Assembly (NCBI RefSeq): GCF_900155545.1
Contig: NZ_LT732526.1
Location: 1,370,796-1,434,795, forward strand
Origin: Clostridium sp. Marseille-P2415
GTDB lineage: Bacteria > Bacillota > Clostridia > Lachnospirales > Lachnospiraceae
DNA length: 64,000 nucleotides
Reading direction: 5' to 3'
A model generated the notes under the pieces. The model saw nothing but the letters and a program-made list of their open reading frames with translations. It was not told the origin of the DNA and did not search any database. A program made the position numbers and the translations under genes. How positions within the stretch are numbered: position 1 is the stretch's first letter; each line of letters starts with the position of its first letter. Shown here piece after piece: positions 33,608-42,860 of the stretch.

Positions 33608-34885
33608 ATGAAATTCACAAAAGCCTCCCCACTAAGGGGAGAAATAACCATACCAGGCGACAAGTCCATATCCCACCGCAGCGTGATGTTCGGTTCCATT
33701 GCAAAGGGAACCACGGAGATCAGCCATTTTCTCCAGGGGGCCGACTGTCTTTCCACTATTTCCTGCTTTCAAAAAATGGGAATTCAGATTGAAAACAATG
33801 GAAACACCGTAGTTGTCCACGGCAATGGACTCCGTGGCTTAAAAAAGCCGGAAACAATCCTTGACTGCGGCAACAGCGGAACAACCACCCGCCTGATTTC
33901 CGGAATCCTGGCCGCCCAGGATTTTGACGTAACCCTGACCGGAGACGAATCCATTCGGAAACGTCCGATGAAGCGCATTATGGAACCGTTATCCATGATG
34001 GGTGCCGACTTGAAAAGCATCAATGAAAATGGCTGTGCCCCCCTCGCCATAACCGGCAAAAAGCTCCATGGCATCCATTATACCAGCCAGGTAGCCTCCG
34101 CCCAGGTGAAGTCCGGGATTCTCCTTGCCGGATTGTACGCAGAGGGTGAAACAAAAGTGACGGAACCTTATGTATCCAGAAACCATTCCGAAATCATGTT
34201 AAAATATTTTGGAGCAAATGTAAAAACAGAAGGGACCACTGCCTGCATCACTCCTGCCGAAGAACTCTACGGAAATAAAATCACGGTTCCCGGAGATATC
34301 TCATCTGCTGCCTTCTTCATCGCGGCAGGCCTGATGATCCCGGGTTCCGAAATATTAATAAAAAACGTCGGCATCAACCCTACCCGGGATGGCATCCTTC
34401 ATGTATGCCGGGATATGGGAGCCGATATCACCCTTCTGGGGGAAAATACGGATTCCGGAGAACCTACTGCTGATATCCTGGTAAAATCCGGTTCTCTTCA
34501 CGGCACCGTCATCGAAGGAGCCATCATTCCCACTCTGATTGACGAGCTTCCTGTTATAGCCGCCATGGCCTGCCTTGCGGAAGGGGAAACAATCATTAAA
34601 GATGCTGCGGAGTTAAAGGTAAAAGAATCCAACCGCATTGAAGTCATGGTACACAATCTATCCGCCATGGGAGCCGATATCAGGTCAACAGAGGATGGCA
34701 TGATCATCCGGGGTGGAAATCCCCTTCACGGAGCTGTCATTGACAGCAGACTGGATCACCGGATTGCCATGACCTTTGCGGTAACCGGGCTGTGTGCCGA
34801 AGGAGAGACCGAGATTTTAGGTGCAGAATGCGTGAATATCTCCTATCCTGGCTTTTTTAAGGATCTGGAAGAGCTGTATAAATAA
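33608..34885 (+). CDS. aroA: 3-phosphoshikimate 1-carboxyvinyltransferase (EPSP synthase)
   Basis: 425 aa, normal length. Motifs: PGDKSISHRSVMFGSIAKG (shikimate-3-phosphate and PEP contacts), GNSGTTTRLISG, RKRPMKRI and the C-terminal LDHRIAMTFAVTGL. It joins PEP to shikimate-3-phosphate in the chorismate route. The first-motif sequence (with GNSGTTTRL rather than GNAGTAMRP) is of the class II type seen in Gram-positives. It lies 14 bp after tyrA with GAGAGGA as ribosome site, and the operon ends at the terminator that follows. Confidence 0.96.
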   Translation: MKFTKASPLRGEITIPGDKSISHRSVMFGSIAKGTTEISHFLQGADCLSTISCFQKMGIQIENNGNTVVVHGNGLRGLKKPETILDCGNSGTTTRLISGILAAQDFDVTLTGDESIRKRPMKRIMEPLSMMGADLKSINENGCAPLAITGKKLHGIHYTSQVASAQVKSGILLAGLYAEGETKVTEPYVSRNHSEIMLKYFGANVKTEGTTACITPAEELYGNKITVPGDISSAAFFIAAGLMIPGSEILIKNVGINPTRDGILHVCRDMGADITLLGENTDSGEPTADILVKSGSLHGTVIEGAIIPTLIDELPVIAAMACLAEGETIIKDAAELKVKESNRIEVMVHNLSAMGADIRSTEDGMIIRGGNPLHGAVIDSRLDHRIAMTFAVTGLCAEGETEILGAECVNISYPGFFKDLEELYK

Positions 34886-34921
34886 AATTGCACAGCTTGA
34901 AGCTGTCGTTTATAAAAAAGA

Positions 34922-34960
34922 AAATGCCGGGTGAAAGTTTTTTTCATCCTGGCATTTTTG
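34922..34960 (+). terminator. Terminator of aroF-tyrA-aroA
   Basis: Stem AATGCCGGGTGAAA against TTTCATCCTGGCATT (G·U tolerated) followed by TTTGCCTTT. Confidence 0.8.
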
Positions 34961-34986
34961 CCTTTACGAATATATGGTGAAGTCTG

Positions 34987-35499
34987 TCAGGCCACCTCAA
35001 TCTGACACATCTTCATGGCATTTAACGCATTCTCATGGCTTTCCGGTGTAAAACCGGCACAGCAGGAGGAATCCACCAGAACCGGAGTCTCCGGAAGAAA
35101 AGCCTTGATCAGCATGGCGTTGGTAATCACACAGATATCCGTACACAAACCAACCAGTTCAACGGATTCATATTCTCTTTCCGTCACGTATTCTCCGATC
35201 ATGGAACTTCCAAAGTTACTCATATCAAACCGCCTTCCCTGAAACTCCTTTAAAGAATCGTCAAGTTCCCAACCAACAGTTCCCCGAATACAGTGAATCA
35301 CCGGAAGCTTTTTCCCTTCCTGGGTATCCAGATAATTCTTCTCATGGGTGTCCAGCGTAAAGATGACCTCGTCTCCTGCTGCCTGATATTCTTCTATTTT
35401 CTTTTTTACATTAGGGACGATCGCCACTGCCTCCCTGGTTCCCAGAGGCCCATTAATAAAATCCTTTTGCATATCTACTACAATCAATAACTTTTTCAT
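34987..35499 (-). CDS. Cysteine hydrolase (isochorismatase/nicotinamidase family)
   Basis: 170 aa from ATG 35499 (MKKLLIVVDMQKDF) with GGAGG eight bases upstream. Catalytic residues are visible: Asp in VVDMQKDFING, the Lys-type region with LDTHEKNYLDTQEG (metal-type D…H), and the Cys in LVGLCTDICVITNAM. The pattern …VELVGLCTDICV is that of nicotinamidase-like enzymes, which hydrolyse nicotinamide or similar amides. Length and motifs favour a PncA-like role but the substrate is not certain. Monocistronic, between two converging operons. Confidence 0.85.
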   Translation of the reverse strand: MKKLLIVVDMQKDFINGPLGTREAVAIVPNVKKKIEEYQAAGDEVIFTLDTHEKNYLDTQEGKKLPVIHCIRGTVGWELDDSLKEFQGRRFDMSNFGSSMIGEYVTEREYESVELVGLCTDICVITNAMLIKAFLPETPVLVDSSCCAGFTPESHENALNAMKMCQIEVA

Positions 35500-35625
35500 G
35501 GCCAAACCTCCAATACAGATATGCTCATAGTTTATCACAATTTGGCTACAATAAAAAGAGATTTTGACGATTTTTGAAACATCCGGTAACCAACAATTTC
35601 CTTTCAAAAGTTTTTCATTTTATTA

Positions 35626-35654
35626 TTGACAAATTCACTTTAACGCATTAAGAT
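35626..35654 (+). promoter_or_regulatory. Sigma-A promoter of Trp T-box operon
   Basis: TTGACA, 17-base spacer, TAAGAT, placed just before the T-box leader at 35677. Confidence 0.75.
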
Positions 35655-35676
35655 ATTGATTAAATAAATCAAACCG

Positions 35677-35945
35677 TTGAAAAAGAGGAGTAAGCTTTCC
35701 TGGCAATATTTCAGAGAGCCGCCGTTGGTGCGAGTGCGGTATGGAGCTGACAGCTGAATGGACTTTTGAGGGCGGCCCTGAACCATTGTTTCAGTAGGGG
35801 CTGACGGAAACCACAACCGTTATTTTCCGTGGCATATATGTTAGTATATGAAAAGTGGGCTTTTACAAAGTCAATTTGAGTGGCACCGCGGATTGTATGA
35901 TTCGTCTCAAGTACGTTTTTTTTGCGTACCTGGGACCTTTTTTAT
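35677..35945 (+). ncRNA. T-box leader, tryptophan (UGG specifier)
   Basis: Stem I opens with AGAGGAGTAAG and GAGAGCCGCCGTTGGTGCGAG. The specifier reads GAA TGG ACTTTTGAG, giving UGG (Trp) at 35759-35761. The T-box core GAGTGGCACCGCGGA is at 35878-35892. The terminator pairs TCTCAAGTACG with CGTACCTGGGA (with G·U pairs) and ends in CTTTTTT (~35905-35943). It controls the ABC importer that starts at 36006. This leader is direct evidence that the transporter answers to tryptophan starvation. Confidence 0.93.
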
Positions 35946-36005
35946 TTTCAGATAATATCCGCCCACCCCTTTGTCATATCAACGGAAATCAATTAAGGAG
36001 GAAAC

Positions 36006-37088
36006 ATGATGAAAAAATCAATCAAAACCCTGTTATTCGCAGCTTTTGCAGCTGCCGCACTCTCCGGCTGTTCTTCCAAGACAGCTCCGGAAAAGACTGT
36101 TGAAAATCCCGGCTCCCAGGCTTCTTCTGATGCAGAAACCGGAAATACCGGGGGTAAAACCGGGGAAGACGGTGCATCCTATACCATCGGCATCGGACAG
36201 TTCGCAGAGCACGGTTCCCTTGACAACTGCCGGGAAGGCTTTCTGCAGGGACTTGCAGAAGAAGGGATCGAGGAAGGAAAGAATTTAACGGTTATGTACG
36301 AAAACGCTCAGGCCGACGGAGGCACTGCAAGCCAGATCATCAATAACTTTCTTTCCAAAAAGGCGGATTTGATCTGCGCCATCGCGACCCCCATGGCCCA
36401 GGCCGCTTACAGCGGTGCCAAAAAGGCTGACGTTCCCGTCATTTATACAGCCGTCACCGATCCGGCAGCTGCGGCACTGGCAAAGGAAGACGGAACTCCT
36501 GTAGGAGAAGTGACCGGAACCAGCGATAAGCTTCCGGTGGAAAAGCAGCTGGAAATGATCCGGAAAATCCTTCCTGAAGCAAAGACCATCGGGATCCTTT
36601 ACAGCACCAGTGAAGTAAACTCGGAAACAGCCATCAAAGAATACAAGGCAGCGGCTTCCGCTTATGGTTTTGAAATCGTAGAAGGTCCTGTTGCAGCCAC
36701 GGCTGACATTCCGCTTGCCGCTGACAACATTCTTGAAAAAGTTGACTGTTTAAACAATTTAACAGATAATACCGTTGTCAGCTCTCTCCCGCTGATTTTA
36801 GACAAAGCCGGCAAGAAAAACATCCCTGTATTCGGAAGCGAAGTGGAACAGGTAAAAATCGGCTGTCTGGCTTCCATGGGTCTTGATTATGTGGATTTAG
36901 GAAAGCAGACCGGAAAAATAGCCGCAAGGGTATTAAAAGGTGAAAGCAAGGCCAGCGAAATCAACTTTGAAGTAATCAAAGAAGCTGCTTTCTACGGCAA
37001 TTCCAAAGTTGCGGAAAACTTGGGGATCACTTTGCCATCGGAACTGACCGATTCCGCTGCTGAGATTTTTACGGACATTAAACAGTAA
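36006..37088 (+). CDS. trpX: ABC transporter substrate-binding lipoprotein (tryptophan, TrpX-like)
   Basis: 360 aa. Lipoprotein signal with lipobox LSGC (Cys ~22) after a short basic start and hydrophobic core. A Ser/Gly-rich linker follows, then the ABC_sub_bind fold (YTIGIGQFAEHGSLDNCREGF … VIYTAVTDPAAAALA … IGILYSTSEVNS). This family was linked to tryptophan uptake through T-box control in Firmicutes, and the UGG T-box here supports that. GGAGG precedes tandem ATGs at 36006/36009. First gene of the operon. The specificity is inferred from regulation, not from binding residues. Confidence 0.85.
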   Translation: MMKKSIKTLLFAAFAAAALSGCSSKTAPEKTVENPGSQASSDAETGNTGGKTGEDGASYTIGIGQFAEHGSLDNCREGFLQGLAEEGIEEGKNLTVMYENAQADGGTASQIINNFLSKKADLICAIATPMAQAAYSGAKKADVPVIYTAVTDPAAAALAKEDGTPVGEVTGTSDKLPVEKQLEMIRKILPEAKTIGILYSTSEVNSETAIKEYKAAASAYGFEIVEGPVAATADIPLAADNILEKVDCLNNLTDNTVVSSLPLILDKAGKKNIPVFGSEVEQVKIGCLASMGLDYVDLGKQTGKIAARVLKGESKASEINFEVIKEAAFYGNSKVAENLGITLPSELTDSAAEIFTDIKQ

Positions 37089-37124
37089 TATTTAAAACAA
37101 GGAACATATTGGAGGAAGTTAATC

Positions 37125-38009
37125 ATGTCAATCATACTTGGCGTTTTGGAAGAAGGCCTGGTCTATGCCATTATGGCACTGGGCGTATACATCACCTATA
37201 AGATTCTGGATTTTCCGGATCTGTCCGTGGATGGAACCTTTCCCCTGGGGGGCGCAATCACCGTAACCCTGATTCTGGCCGGGATCAACCCGTTGGCAAC
37301 GCTTTTTATCGCTTTTGCCGTCGGTGCGCTGGCGGGATGTATCACCGGTTTCATCCATGTAAAATTAAAGGTAAGGGATCTTCTGTCAGGTATCATTGTC
37401 ATGACTGCCCTCTATTCGGTAAATTTAAGAGTAGCCGGTAAATCCAATGTTCCGTTTTTCAGTAACGATTCCATTTTTGAAAACCGCTTTATAAACAGTA
37501 TCTTTCCGGCAGGGCTTGCGGATATCAGCGTCGTTGTCATTCTGGCAATAATCGTTCTGGCCGTAAAGCTTTTGCTGGACCAGTATTTAAAAACCCGCTC
37601 CGGCTATTTATTACGGGCTGTGGGAGACAATGAAACACTTGTCACCTCCCTTGCCAGGGACAAAGGCATGGTTAAAATCATCGGCCTTGCAATTGCAAAC
37701 GGCCTGGCTGCTCTGGCAGGCTCTGTGTACTGCCAGCAGAAGGGATTTTTTGAAATCAGCATGGGCACCGGCACCATTGTCATCGGTCTGGCCAATGTAA
37801 TCATCGGTACAAAACTGTTTCAAAGGGCAGGATTTGTGAAATCCACCACAGCAGTCATTATCGGTTCCATCATATACAAGGCCTGTGTGTCTCTTGCCAT
37901 CTACTTCGGAATGGAGGCATCGGATTTAAAGCTGATCACATCAGTACTGTTCTTAGGCATTCTGGTGCTCAGCAACGGCAGGGAAAAGAAGGTGAAAAAT
38001 CATGCTTGA
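37125..38009 (+). CDS. trpY: ABC transporter permease (tryptophan, TrpY-like)
   Basis: 294 aa with about eight to nine membrane helices, of the BPD_transp_2 (branched-chain/ribose type) family. The start MSIILGVLEEGLVYAIMALGVYITYKILDFPDLSVDGTF is typical of permeases that pair with ABC_sub_bind proteins. GGAGG precedes ATG 37125. It overlaps the ATPase gene by 8 bp. Only one permease gene is present, so a homodimer is expected. Substrate assigned from the Trp T-box. Confidence 0.85.
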   Translation: MSIILGVLEEGLVYAIMALGVYITYKILDFPDLSVDGTFPLGGAITVTLILAGINPLATLFIAFAVGALAGCITGFIHVKLKVRDLLSGIIVMTALYSVNLRVAGKSNVPFFSNDSIFENRFINSIFPAGLADISVVVILAIIVLAVKLLLDQYLKTRSGYLLRAVGDNETLVTSLARDKGMVKIIGLAIANGLAALAGSVYCQQKGFFEISMGTGTIVIGLANVIIGTKLFQRAGFVKSTTAVIIGSIIYKACVSLAIYFGMEASDLKLITSVLFLGILVLSNGREKKVKNHA

Positions 38010-38775
38010 ACTTCAAAACATCAATAAATATTACAATCAGGGAACGGTCAATGAGATGTGCCTGTTCCGGGATTTCAACCTTACCGTGGGGGACCGGCAA
38101 TTTGTCTCCGTGGTGGGAAGCAACGGCTCCGGAAAGACTTCTCTGCTCAACATCATCTGCGGAAGCATTCCTTTGGACAGCGGTTCCATCCGCATTGGCG
38201 GCATTGACATCACCGGCATGCCGGAATACAAGCGCCAGCGCCGTATCGGCAGAGTCTATCAGAATCCGGCCATGGGGACCTGTCCCAATATGACAATCCT
38301 TGAAAATATGGCTCTGGCAGATACCAAGGGAAAACCGTTCAACCTCCTTCCCGGAACCAATAAGCAGCGGATCCAGCATTATAGAGAACAGCTTAAGTCC
38401 CTGGGCCTCGGCTTAGAGGATAAGCTGCATGTAAAGGTCGGAGTCCTGTCCGGCGGCCAGAGACAGGCCATGGCTCTTTTAATGTCCACCATGACTCCCA
38501 TTGAGTTCCTGATCTTAGATGAACATACCGCTGCCCTGGATCCAAAGACCGCTGAGATCATTATGGAGCTGACGGACAAGATCGTGAAAGAAAAAAATTT
38601 AACTACCATAATGGTGACACATAACCTTCGCTATGCGGTGGAGTACGGAAACCGCCTGCTGATGATGCATCAGGGAACTGCGATCATCGATACGGCAGGA
38701 GAAGAAAAATCCAATTTAGATGTAGATCATATTTTGGAGAAGTTTAATGAGATCAGCATTGAATGCGGAAATTAG
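38002..38775 (+). CDS. trpZ: ABC transporter ATP-binding protein (tryptophan, TrpZ-like)
   Basis: 257 aa. Walker A GSNGSGKTS, Q-loop YQNPAMGTCPN, signature LSGGQRQ, Walker B FLILDEHTAALDP (Glu present), switch His in MVTHNL. Standard single-domain importer ATPase. An AAGGTG site precedes ATG 38002. Last gene of the operon; a strong terminator follows 15 bp after the stop. Confidence 0.88.
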   Translation: MLELQNINKYYNQGTVNEMCLFRDFNLTVGDRQFVSVVGSNGSGKTSLLNIICGSIPLDSGSIRIGGIDITGMPEYKRQRRIGRVYQNPAMGTCPNMTILENMALADTKGKPFNLLPGTNKQRIQHYREQLKSLGLGLEDKLHVKVGVLSGGQRQAMALLMSTMTPIEFLILDEHTAALDPKTAEIIMELTDKIVKEKNLTTIMVTHNLRYAVEYGNRLLMMHQGTAIIDTAGEEKSNLDVDHILEKFNEISIECGN

Positions 38776-38787
38776 CGGATTATTTTC

Positions 38788-38835
38788 ACAAAAAGAAGGT
38801 CTGGCCAGATATTTCTTGCCGGACCTTCTTTTTCT
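38788..38835. terminator. Bidirectional terminator
   Basis: Stem AAAAAGAAGGTCTGGC/GCCGGACCTTCTTTTT with a 12-base loop. It has T runs on both strands and lies between the importer operon and the convergent GH127 gene. Confidence 0.85.
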
Positions 38836-38861
38836 ATGTTGCATATTTCAATTTACCATTT

Positions 38862-40805
38862 TCATTTTTCACGCATCCAGACAAGCATTTCACCCTTGCC
38901 CCGGTTATTCCAGCAGCAATAGGGAATTGCTTTAAATGTGTCATTAATATAGGAAGGACTTTCATTTTCATAGAGAGATTCACTTACCCTTGAGTAATCG
39001 ATACGCATACCTTCCAGCTCGGCACACAGAGTCCCGCCCAGTAACGATTCATCAAATACTTCTTTGGGCTGCACCGAACTGTCAATTACATCGGCTGCCA
39101 GATACTTGCCGTTATCAGCTTCCTCCAGACAATATACCATAGGCCCTTTCATCAGACAGATCTTCCCGATGTTGTCTCGTACCCTGGGATTGCATCTTAC
39201 AAAGCGGAAAGGAACATCAAACACTGCAGTTACCTTATCTCCTGCCTTCCACTTACGCGTCAGATAAATGTATCCTTTTTCCATGCATATGGCTTCCTTT
39301 ACCCCGTTTATGCTTAACTCTGCTCCGGGGGAATAGGAAGGCTTCCGGATCGCTACGGTAAACTCCCTTCCGTCTTCCTCCGGGGTGACTTCAAATGTTA
39401 CATCGCCTTTTACGGGATAATCCGAACTCAGATCAAGCCGCACGCGGCCGGAAGATAAGTCCGTTTCAATCCTGCTGCTGATAAACAAATTCACATAAAC
39501 CGTATTCTGATCCGCGGCATACAAATAATTGCCCAGGGAAGCAAGGGTTCTTGCAATATTAGGCGGGCAGCAGGCGACACCGAACCAAAGCTGTCTTGCC
39601 GTTTTTACATGGCGCAAAGTCGGATTTTTCTCTGCGATCTCAGGTACCACCTCTAAGGGATTCACATAGAAGAAATGCTTTCCATCCAGGGCAATTCCCG
39701 CCAAAAGCGTGTTGTACAATGCTTTTTCCACGATGTCCGTATATTTTCCGTCCTTTGTCAGCCGGAACATCCGGTTGGAAAACATTGCAAGCCCCACTGT
39801 GGCACAGGATTCGGAATAATTGGAATTGTTCGGCAGATCATAATCCGTCGTAAACCTTTCTCCATAAGATGCGGAACCGATGCTTCCGGTTACATACATC
39901 CTTTTTTCCACAATGTTATTCCATATGGTTTCACACTGCCTGAGCAATTCTTTGTCCTGATATTCATAAGCCAGGTCAGCCATTGCACTGTATAAGTAAA
40001 CCGCCCGTACCGCATGCCCTTCTGCTGTTTTCTGTTCCTTCAAAGGCATGTGGGACTGATTATAATCCAGATCAAAATCCTTAAATTCCGGGAAAATGAA
40101 ATCCTGGTTTTTTATACAGTCTTCGCCTAAAAAATAACAGGGTCTTTCCCCTCTGGTCCGCACAAAAAAATCAGCCAGCTCCAGATATTTTGTAACTTTT
40201 GTGACCCGGTAGAGCTTCACCAGTGCCAGTTCCACTTCCGGATGACCCGGATAACCATGGATTTTCCCCTCTTCCTTTCCAAACACCTGACACATATAAT
40301 CGGCAAACCTGCATACTACATCCAGAAATTTCTTCTTCCCGGTTGCTTCATAATATGCCACTGCTGCTTCGATCATATGTCCTGCGGTGTAAAGCTCGTG
40401 TCCCTCAAATAAATCAGACCACCTGGGTTTTCCTGTAATAGTATAATACGTATTCAAATATCCGTCTTCACACTGGGCTCTGGCAATTAAGTCAATTGCG
40501 CTGTCTGCGGCTGCTTCCAGCTTCGGATTCTTCTTTTTAGCAAGGGAATAGGCAGTTGCTTCCAGCCATTTCGCAACATCCGTATCCTGAAATACCATGC
40601 CCTTATGCTCTCCCTTTTCATCGCCGCAGGCAATGCGGAAATTTCTGATGCAATAACTCTTTTCAGCCCCTTCTACATGATCATTGATCAATTCCCATTG
40701 AAAAGGCAAAATGACTTGATCCACCAAATCAATATATCTGTTCCAGAATGGATCATTCATTGTAATGTTTTTTAATTCCACAGTTGTCAATTTATTAGCA
40801 TCCAT
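38862..40805 (-). CDS. GH127 glycoside hydrolase (beta-L-arabinofuranosidase type)
   Basis: 647 aa, normal for the family. The (alpha/alpha)6 barrel part spans ~10-430 and beta domains follow. The zinc/nucleophile residues known for Bifidobacterium HypBA1 are recognisable: ESC in SNYSESCATVGLAMF (Glu and Cys ligands) and the CC pair in VACCPPNIARTLASLGNYLY (nucleophile Cys and ligand Cys). No signal peptide, so it acts on imported oligosaccharides. It is last in the run SBP-permease-permease-lacI-GH127, suggesting that the ABC system imports arabinofuranose-containing plant oligosaccharides. GAGG precedes ATG 40805. Confidence 0.9.
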   Translation of the reverse strand: MDANKLTTVELKNITMNDPFWNRYIDLVDQVILPFQWELINDHVEGAEKSYCIRNFRIACGDEKGEHKGMVFQDTDVAKWLEATAYSLAKKKNPKLEAAADSAIDLIARAQCEDGYLNTYYTITGKPRWSDLFEGHELYTAGHMIEAAVAYYEATGKKKFLDVVCRFADYMCQVFGKEEGKIHGYPGHPEVELALVKLYRVTKVTKYLELADFFVRTRGERPCYFLGEDCIKNQDFIFPEFKDFDLDYNQSHMPLKEQKTAEGHAVRAVYLYSAMADLAYEYQDKELLRQCETIWNNIVEKRMYVTGSIGSASYGERFTTDYDLPNNSNYSESCATVGLAMFSNRMFRLTKDGKYTDIVEKALYNTLLAGIALDGKHFFYVNPLEVVPEIAEKNPTLRHVKTARQLWFGVACCPPNIARTLASLGNYLYAADQNTVYVNLFISSRIETDLSSGRVRLDLSSDYPVKGDVTFEVTPEEDGREFTVAIRKPSYSPGAELSINGVKEAICMEKGYIYLTRKWKAGDKVTAVFDVPFRFVRCNPRVRDNIGKICLMKGPMVYCLEEADNGKYLAADVIDSSVQPKEVFDESLLGGTLCAELEGMRIDYSRVSESLYENESPSYINDTFKAIPYCCWNNRGKGEMLVWMREK

Positions 40806-40831
40806 ATCGTTTCCTCACCAGCTTTTCATTT

Positions 40832-40858
40832 TTATAGTCAAGCGGATATTCGCAATCC
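40832..40858. repeat. Repeated palindromic element B, copy 1
   Basis: 27 bp identical to 45498-45524, containing the hairpin GCGGAT-ATTCGCA-ATCCGC. It lies between the lacI stop and the GH127 start. Confidence 0.75.
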
Positions 40859-40863
40859 GCAGT

Positions 40864-41895
40864 TCAGTTCAGCTTCTTTACCGACTCTCCTTCTATCAGG
40901 GCACAGGGAAGGGTAATATTTACATCTCCTACGCTGGTTCCATGGATGCTCTCAAGCAGCAGTTCCATGGAACGGTATCCCATTTCCTGAAGGGGCCTCT
41001 CCACCGTCGTAATTCTCGGCGTTACATACTGGACAATATCCGCATTGTCAAATCCTGTTACCGAAATATCGTCCGGGATCTTAAGTCCAAGTTCTCTCGC
41101 AGCATCATAGACACCGACTGCCATATCATCGTTCATTGCCACAATGGCAGTGGGAAAGTCATTTCTGTTAAGGAGCCTTCCGGCCGCTTCCTTTCCCTCC
41201 CGGTACTTCCAGTTTCCGCATGCGATATTCTCCGGCTTCAATTCTATCCCCGCCTCGTCAAGGGCTCTCTTAAACCCTTTATACCGGAGCGATGCAGGCT
41301 CTGATTCCTTAAGCCCGTTAATCACGCCAAACTCTTTATGCCCATTGCTTATCAGCATCTGTGTCATCTGATAAACCGTTTTCTCGTTACTGTAACGCAC
41401 GGATGACCCTTCCCCGTCCGTATAGCAATAACAGTATACCACCGGTTTCTTTATATCATGAAGCACATGGCTTATTTTACGGTCATGCATACCGACATAA
41501 ATAATGCCATCCACCTGCATCCCAATTAAAACATCCACCGCTTTATCGATATCCTCCTGATAATTGGAAATATGTTCAAACTGGGACTCTATCTTGCTGA
41601 GAAGCCTTAAATTATTTAAAATGGTATTGTACCCTCTTGCTTCTGCAATTTCATTAATGCCGTCAATAATATGAGCCGTGTGCCAGACCGTAATATCTTC
41701 GACAATCACTCCGATCAGAAACGATTCATTTTTCCGAAGGCTCTTTGCCAGGATATTAGACCGGTATCCTGTTTCTTTTATTATCTTTTCTACCCGTTTC
41801 CTTGTCTCTTCACTTACCTGAGCCGTATTATTGAGCACATATGACACCGTGGCTACCGATACGCCGGCCATAGAAGCAATTTCTTTTAATGTCAT
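40864..41895 (-). CDS. LacI family transcriptional regulator
   Basis: 343 aa from ATG 41895 (MTLKEIASMAGVSVATVSYVLNN), with GAGGGAG eleven bases upstream; an ATG nine codons upstream has a weaker site. A DNA-binding helix-turn-helix and hinge (~1-60) precede a periplasmic-binding-type effector domain (SNILAKSLRKNESFLIGVIVEDI … IPDDISVTGFDNADI). It is cotranscribed with the sugar importer and GH127 and is the natural candidate for the three TTTAAACGTTTAAA-type palindromes upstream of the operon (45200-45417). Confidence 0.92.
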   Translation of the reverse strand: MTLKEIASMAGVSVATVSYVLNNTAQVSEETRKRVEKIIKETGYRSNILAKSLRKNESFLIGVIVEDITVWHTAHIIDGINEIAEARGYNTILNNLRLLSKIESQFEHISNYQEDIDKAVDVLIGMQVDGIIYVGMHDRKISHVLHDIKKPVVYCYCYTDGEGSSVRYSNEKTVYQMTQMLISNGHKEFGVINGLKESEPASLRYKGFKRALDEAGIELKPENIACGNWKYREGKEAAGRLLNRNDFPTAIVAMNDDMAVGVYDAARELGLKIPDDISVTGFDNADIVQYVTPRITTVERPLQEMGYRSMELLLESIHGTSVGDVNITLPCALIEGESVKKLN

Positions 41896-41996
41896 GGTAT
41901 GGTATACTCCCTCTTCTTTCATCTTCTTTTGCCCTTTAAGCCATCACCTTGTGACGGGATTTTTGCCGGTCAGCAGCCCCAAAAATAAATTTCAGC

Positions 41997-42848
41997 CTAT
42001 CCTTTCAAACCGGAAGTTTTGATACCCTCCACCAGAAATCTTGAACCAAACAGATAAAGAAGCATGGGAGGTAAAATCATAAGGCTGGACGCTGCCATAA
42101 TCGATGGCCAGTTAATAACAAATGCATTACCAGAAGTATACATAAATGTGGTCATCAATGCAATGGTCAGTGTTCTCCATTTATCACTGTTAATATAAAA
42201 TACAGGCTGGGTCAGTTCATTCCACCAGAAAACGCTGGACAGCACACCAATTGTCGTAAAAGTGGATTTTGATAAAGGCAGCAGCACTTTAAAAAATACT
42301 CCAAGTCTCGTACAGCCGTCTATGGTCGCCGCCTCATCCAGTTCCCTTGGTATGGATCTGAAAAACTGCCGGAAAAGAAAAACATTATACGGATAGGCAA
42401 AAAATGCCGGAACAATCATGGGAAGGAGGGAATCGAGCCAGCCGATCTTCCCAAACATAATATACTGCGGAATGATCAGGGCAATATTGGGAATCATCAT
42501 CGTTCCTACAATTAATGAAAATATTAATTTCTTCCCGGGAAATTCCATTCTTGCAAGGGGGTAAGCTACAAGCGAAGAAGAAATTAAAGTCCCGACCGTC
42601 GTCCCGGCCATTAAAAGAACGGTATTTCGTACATATAAATAGTAATTTGAATGAAAAAAGATATATTTAAAGTTTTCCAGGGTTGCAGTCTCAGGGATCA
42701 GATCCGAGGAGGTTGTAAACTCCGTTAAATTTTTAAAAGATCCTGAAAATACCCATATAATTGGAGAAAACATGATAACAGCAACAAGGATCTTTAAAAT
42801 GAAAATAAGAATCCTGCCCGCTTTTTTCTTTGTTTTTGCTGAATTCAT
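41997..42848 (-). CDS. Carbohydrate ABC transporter permease (MalG-type)
   Basis: 283 aa from ATG 42848, with AAGGAGG upstream. Six membrane helices and the EAA loop RELDEAATIDGCTRLGVFFKVLLPLSK, typical of CUT1 sugar importers. The N-terminus is basic (KTKKKAGR). It lies 12 bp after the MalF-type permease, in the order SBP, MalF, MalG. The ATPase is not in the operon, so a shared MsmK-type ATPase from elsewhere must power it, as is common in Firmicutes. Confidence 0.92.
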   Translation of the reverse strand: MNSAKTKKKAGRILIFILKILVAVIMFSPIIWVFSGSFKNLTEFTTSSDLIPETATLENFKYIFFHSNYYLYVRNTVLLMAGTTVGTLISSSLVAYPLARMEFPGKKLIFSLIVGTMMIPNIALIIPQYIMFGKIGWLDSLLPMIVPAFFAYPYNVFLFRQFFRSIPRELDEAATIDGCTRLGVFFKVLLPLSKSTFTTIGVLSSVFWWNELTQPVFYINSDKWRTLTIALMTTFMYTSGNAFVINWPSIMAASSLMILPPMLLYLFGSRFLVEGIKTSGLKG

Positions 42849-42860
42849 GGTCACTCCTCC

